From an uncultured Porphyromonadaceae bacterium (GTDB lineage: Bacteria; Bacteroidota; Bacteroidia; Bacteroidales; Muribaculaceae): 64,000 nucleotides of DNA. Below are positions 61,881-64,000 of the stretch, one piece after another (within the stretch, counting starts at the first letter, position 1; each line of letters opens with the position of its first letter). The stretch covers positions 1 to 64,000 of the forward strand of contig UQER01000006.1 of the NCBI GenBank assembly GCA_900540205.1, written 5' to 3'. Position numbers and translations under genes: made by a program. The notes beneath the pieces were generated by a model. The model was not told the DNA's origin. It searched no databases and worked only from the letters and a program-made list of their open reading frames with translations.

Positions 61881-62726
61881 TTAAATTTTGCTATACTCGG
61901 TCAGCAGGTTATCCATCTGCCCGGCAAGCTCTTTGGCAGCGTCGGCGGCAGCCTGTGCGAAGTTTTCATCGCGTGAAGCGAAGATGATGCCGCGGGAGGA
62001 GTTGACAAGCAGTCCGCAATCATCCGTCATTCCATAACGGCACACTGTGGCGAGGTCACCCCCCTGCGCCCCAACTCCGGGCACAAGCAGGAAATTCGAC
62101 GGCGCGTGGCGGCGGATTGTGGCAAACATATCGCCCTGTGTGGCTCCGACAACAAACATTAGTTCGTCGGGCGTGGCCCATTGTTGCGCCGTGTCGAGTA
62201 CGCGCTCAAACAGGCGCGTGTCGTCGCCCCCTGTGGTCAGGAACTGGAAGTCGTGTGAACCGGGATTGGAAGTCAGGCCGAGCAGAATCACCCATTTGCC
62301 TTCATGTCCGAGGAAAGGCTTCACGCTGTCTGAACCCATATAGGGAGCTACGGTGAGTGCATCCACTCCCATCTGCCCGAAAAACGCACGGGCATAGAGT
62401 GCCGAGGTGTTGCCGATGTCGCCGCGTTTGGCGTCGGCGATTATAAACTGGTCAGGATGATTCTTGCGGATATATTCCACGGTTTGTCCGAGCACCTCCC
62501 AACCTTCGGCACCGAGCGCTTCGTAAAATGCCGTGTTGGGCTTGTAGGCAACGCAATAAGGCGCGGTTGCATCGATTATTGCCTTGTTGAATTCAAGCAT
62601 GGCCTGTGCCGGCGATACAGTTTTGTTCAGAATGCATTCCGGGAGTTTCAGCGGGTCACTGTCGAGTCCCACGCAAAGGAATGAACGCTTCCGTGCAATG
62701 TTGTTGATTAGTTCCTGACGAGTCAT
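61881..62726 (-). CDS. pyrF: orotidine 5'-phosphate decarboxylase
   Basis: Last step of UMP synthesis. 281 residues, the longer (type 2) form. The catalytic Lys/Asp cluster is in FIIADAKRGDIGNTSALYA; CVGLDSDPLKLPE near the N-terminus and GVGAQGGDLATV near the C-terminus are family signatures. It follows prfA by 44 bp on the same strand, so the two are probably co-transcribed. Confidence 0.96.
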   Translation of the reverse strand: MTRQELINNIARKRSFLCVGLDSDPLKLPECILNKTVSPAQAMLEFNKAIIDATAPYCVAYKPNTAFYEALGAEGWEVLGQTVEYIRKNHPDQFIIADAKRGDIGNTSALYARAFFGQMGVDALTVAPYMGSDSVKPFLGHEGKWVILLGLTSNPGSHDFQFLTTGGDDTRLFERVLDTAQQWATPDELMFVVGATQGDMFATIRRHAPSNFLLVPGVGAQGGDLATVCRYGMTDDCGLLVNSSRGIIFASRDENFAQAAADAAKELAGQMDNLLTEYSKI

Positions 62727-62770
62727 AGTTGTATGATGTTTAAATTAGTCTGCTGTTATGGCGGCGGCGG

Positions 62771-63880
62771 TCAGAGTTCCGAAGCCTTGAGTTTTTCGGC
62801 GTTTTCGGCCACGGTCAGATGGTCGATGCAGTCCTGTATGTCGCCGTCGATAAACGCCTGAAGATTATAGATTGTGTAGTTTATGCGGTGGTCGGTTATG
62901 CGCCCCTGAGGGAAGTTGTATGTACGGATTTTGGCTGAACGGTCGCCGGTGGATACAAGGGTCTTACGTCTCGATGCTATGTCGTCAACGTATTTCTGAT
63001 GCTCCTTGTCGTAAATGAACGTGCGCAACCGGCTAAGCGCACGCTCTTTGTTCTTGGGCTGGTCGCGTGTCTCTGTACATTCAATCAGTATTTCATCGGT
63101 TTGTCCGGACACCGGGTTCTTCCACATGTAGCGGAGCCGCACCCCTGATTCCACTTTGTTTACATTCTGGCCGCCTGCCCCACCGCTTCGGAAAGTTTCC
63201 CACTTGATTTCCCCTTCATTGATTTCCACATCGAAGGCCTCCGCCTCAGGCAGTACCGCGACAGTTGCAGCCGATGTGTGCACACGCCCCTGAGTCTCAG
63301 TGGCAGGGACGCGCTGCACCCGGTGTACGCCGCTTTCGTATTTCAGTGTGCCGTACACACTTTCGCCGGTTACCGCAAACACCACTTCCTTGAACCCTCC
63401 GGCTGCGCCTTCGCTGAAACTGGTCACCGCCACCTGCCATCCCTTCGATTCGCAATAGCGTGAATACATCTTGAAGAGGTCGCCCGCAAACAGGGCGGCT
63501 TCGTCGCCGCCGGTACCGGCGCGGATCTCCACAATGGCATTTTTTGCGTCCTCCGGGTCTGCCGGAATCAGCATCAGCTTGATGTCCTCTTCCAGCCCCG
63601 GCAGAGCGCTTTGCGCAGCATCAAGCTGCTCATGCGCCATGGCGCGCATGTCGGCGTCGCTTTCGTTTTCAAGAATCTCCTTGGCTTCGTCAATCTCGGC
63701 AAGCAGCAGGCGGTAGCGGCGAGTGGCCGCAGTGAGTTTCTCAAGCTCGCGGTATTCCTTATTCAGACGGACATACCGTTTCATATCCGCAATCACCGAA
63801 GGGTCGGTAATCAATATCGACACTTCTTCAAATCGCGATTCTATGCCGTCGAGGCGCTGCAACAGGGATGTTTCTGCCAT
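62771..63880 (-). CDS. prfA: peptide chain release factor 1
   Basis: Releases the finished protein at UAA and UAG. 369 residues with the peptidyl-tRNA hydrolysis motif GGQ at 236-238 (GGAGGQNVNK) and the stop-codon recognition tripeptide PAT in RVPATETQGRVHTS, which marks RF1 rather than RF2. The helical N-terminal domain (about 1-100) contacts the GTPase centre. It starts 37 bp after the end of lon and is followed by pyrF, so these genes form one translation/nucleotide cluster. Confidence 0.98.
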   Translation of the reverse strand: MAETSLLQRLDGIESRFEEVSILITDPSVIADMKRYVRLNKEYRELEKLTAATRRYRLLLAEIDEAKEILENESDADMRAMAHEQLDAAQSALPGLEEDIKLMLIPADPEDAKNAIVEIRAGTGGDEAALFAGDLFKMYSRYCESKGWQVAVTSFSEGAAGGFKEVVFAVTGESVYGTLKYESGVHRVQRVPATETQGRVHTSAATVAVLPEAEAFDVEINEGEIKWETFRSGGAGGQNVNKVESGVRLRYMWKNPVSGQTDEILIECTETRDQPKNKERALSRLRTFIYDKEHQKYVDDIASRRKTLVSTGDRSAKIRTYNFPQGRITDHRINYTIYNLQAFIDGDIQDCIDHLTVAENAEKLKASEL

Positions 63881-63917
63881 AGTCTGAATGGTTGGTCGTG
63901 GTGGGTTTATGCCTGTT

Positions 63918-64000
63918 TCATGCTTTTTCGTCTGTTATGGCGATGCGCAGCACATCGAGCACCGTATCGGCATAATGGAAAGTTAGGCCCTCGATGAAGC
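63918..64000 (-). CDS. lon: ATP-dependent protease Lon, C-terminal end only
   Basis: The last 26 codons of a gene that enters from the right edge of the window, reading FIEGLTFHYADTVLDVLRIA and then ITDEKA before the stop. This matches the very C-terminus of Lon proteases (a GLxFHYVDxVxDVLxIAL pattern). The catalytic Ser-Lys region lies outside the window. The assignment rests on a short tail only. Confidence 0.6.
   Translation of the reverse strand, partial: FIEGLTFHYADTVLDVLRIAITDEKA

Noticed and set aside
1..64000. tRNA, rRNA and CRISPR arrays
   Set aside because: Intergenic regions were read for cloverleaf arms, conserved rRNA stretches and regularly spaced repeats; none was found by eye.

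Overview
The window looks like chromosomal DNA of a Bacteroidales bacterium, most likely of the Muribaculaceae type. GC is moderate (about half). Most promoters that can be recognised carry the Bacteroidetes sigma-ABfr -7 box TAnnTTTG, and Shine-Dalgarno sequences are mostly absent. Many products are typical of the phylum: a GT3 glycogen synthase, GH97, a TonB-dependent receptor, DUF5686, DUF6155, DUF3127, Porin_10, an OmpP1/hemin-receptor barrel and an EF-G2-like factor. The taxonomic call is inference from gene content. No rRNA, tRNA or CRISPR array was seen.

Layout. 1-6.9 kb: glycogen metabolism (GT35 phosphorylase, GT3 synthase, secreted type I pullulanase). 6.9-13.8 kb: a secreted unknown, an MBL hydrolase, rsmG, glnS, a TPR protein and holB. 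14-17.6 kb: EF-G2-like factor, DUF3127 protein and an HdeD-like membrane protein. 18-21 kb: a frameshifted Trp/Gly-repeat secreted protein and an OmpP1-type barrel. 21-28.3 kb (reverse then forward): PAP2 phosphatase, LTA-synthase-like sulfatase, DUF6155, a lone TonB receptor and an NhaC antiporter. 28.4-33.1 kb: DegT aminotransferase, HAD hydrolase, putative porin and a membrane-anchored solute-binding protein. 33.1-33.46 kb: a probable non-coding RNA on the reverse strand with its own promoter and terminator. 33.7-39.4 kb: a complete MacAB-TolC-like operon with two permeases. 39.5-45.1 kb: TlpA-like lipoprotein, GH97 and SGNH hydrolase.

45.7-47.9 kb: a small AT-rich accessory island next to the 3' end of ppdK. 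A diverged second copy of the last nine ppdK codons lies at its far side, followed by a terminator-like hairpin, as expected if an element had integrated into the end of ppdK and pushed the old end away. The island holds an overlapping antitoxin/zeta-toxin pair, an orphan gene, and scraps resembling an ArdA antirestriction protein and a phage-type Clp protease. No integrase is left.

47.9-64 kb: housekeeping genes again: ppdK, rlmD, a CYTH protein and DUF5686 sharing a perfectly palindromic promoter, superoxide dismutase, a DegP/HtrA protease, an unknown lipoprotein, a GH24-like lysozyme, a Crp/Fnr regulator, pgk, and the cluster lon (3' end only), prfA, pyrF.
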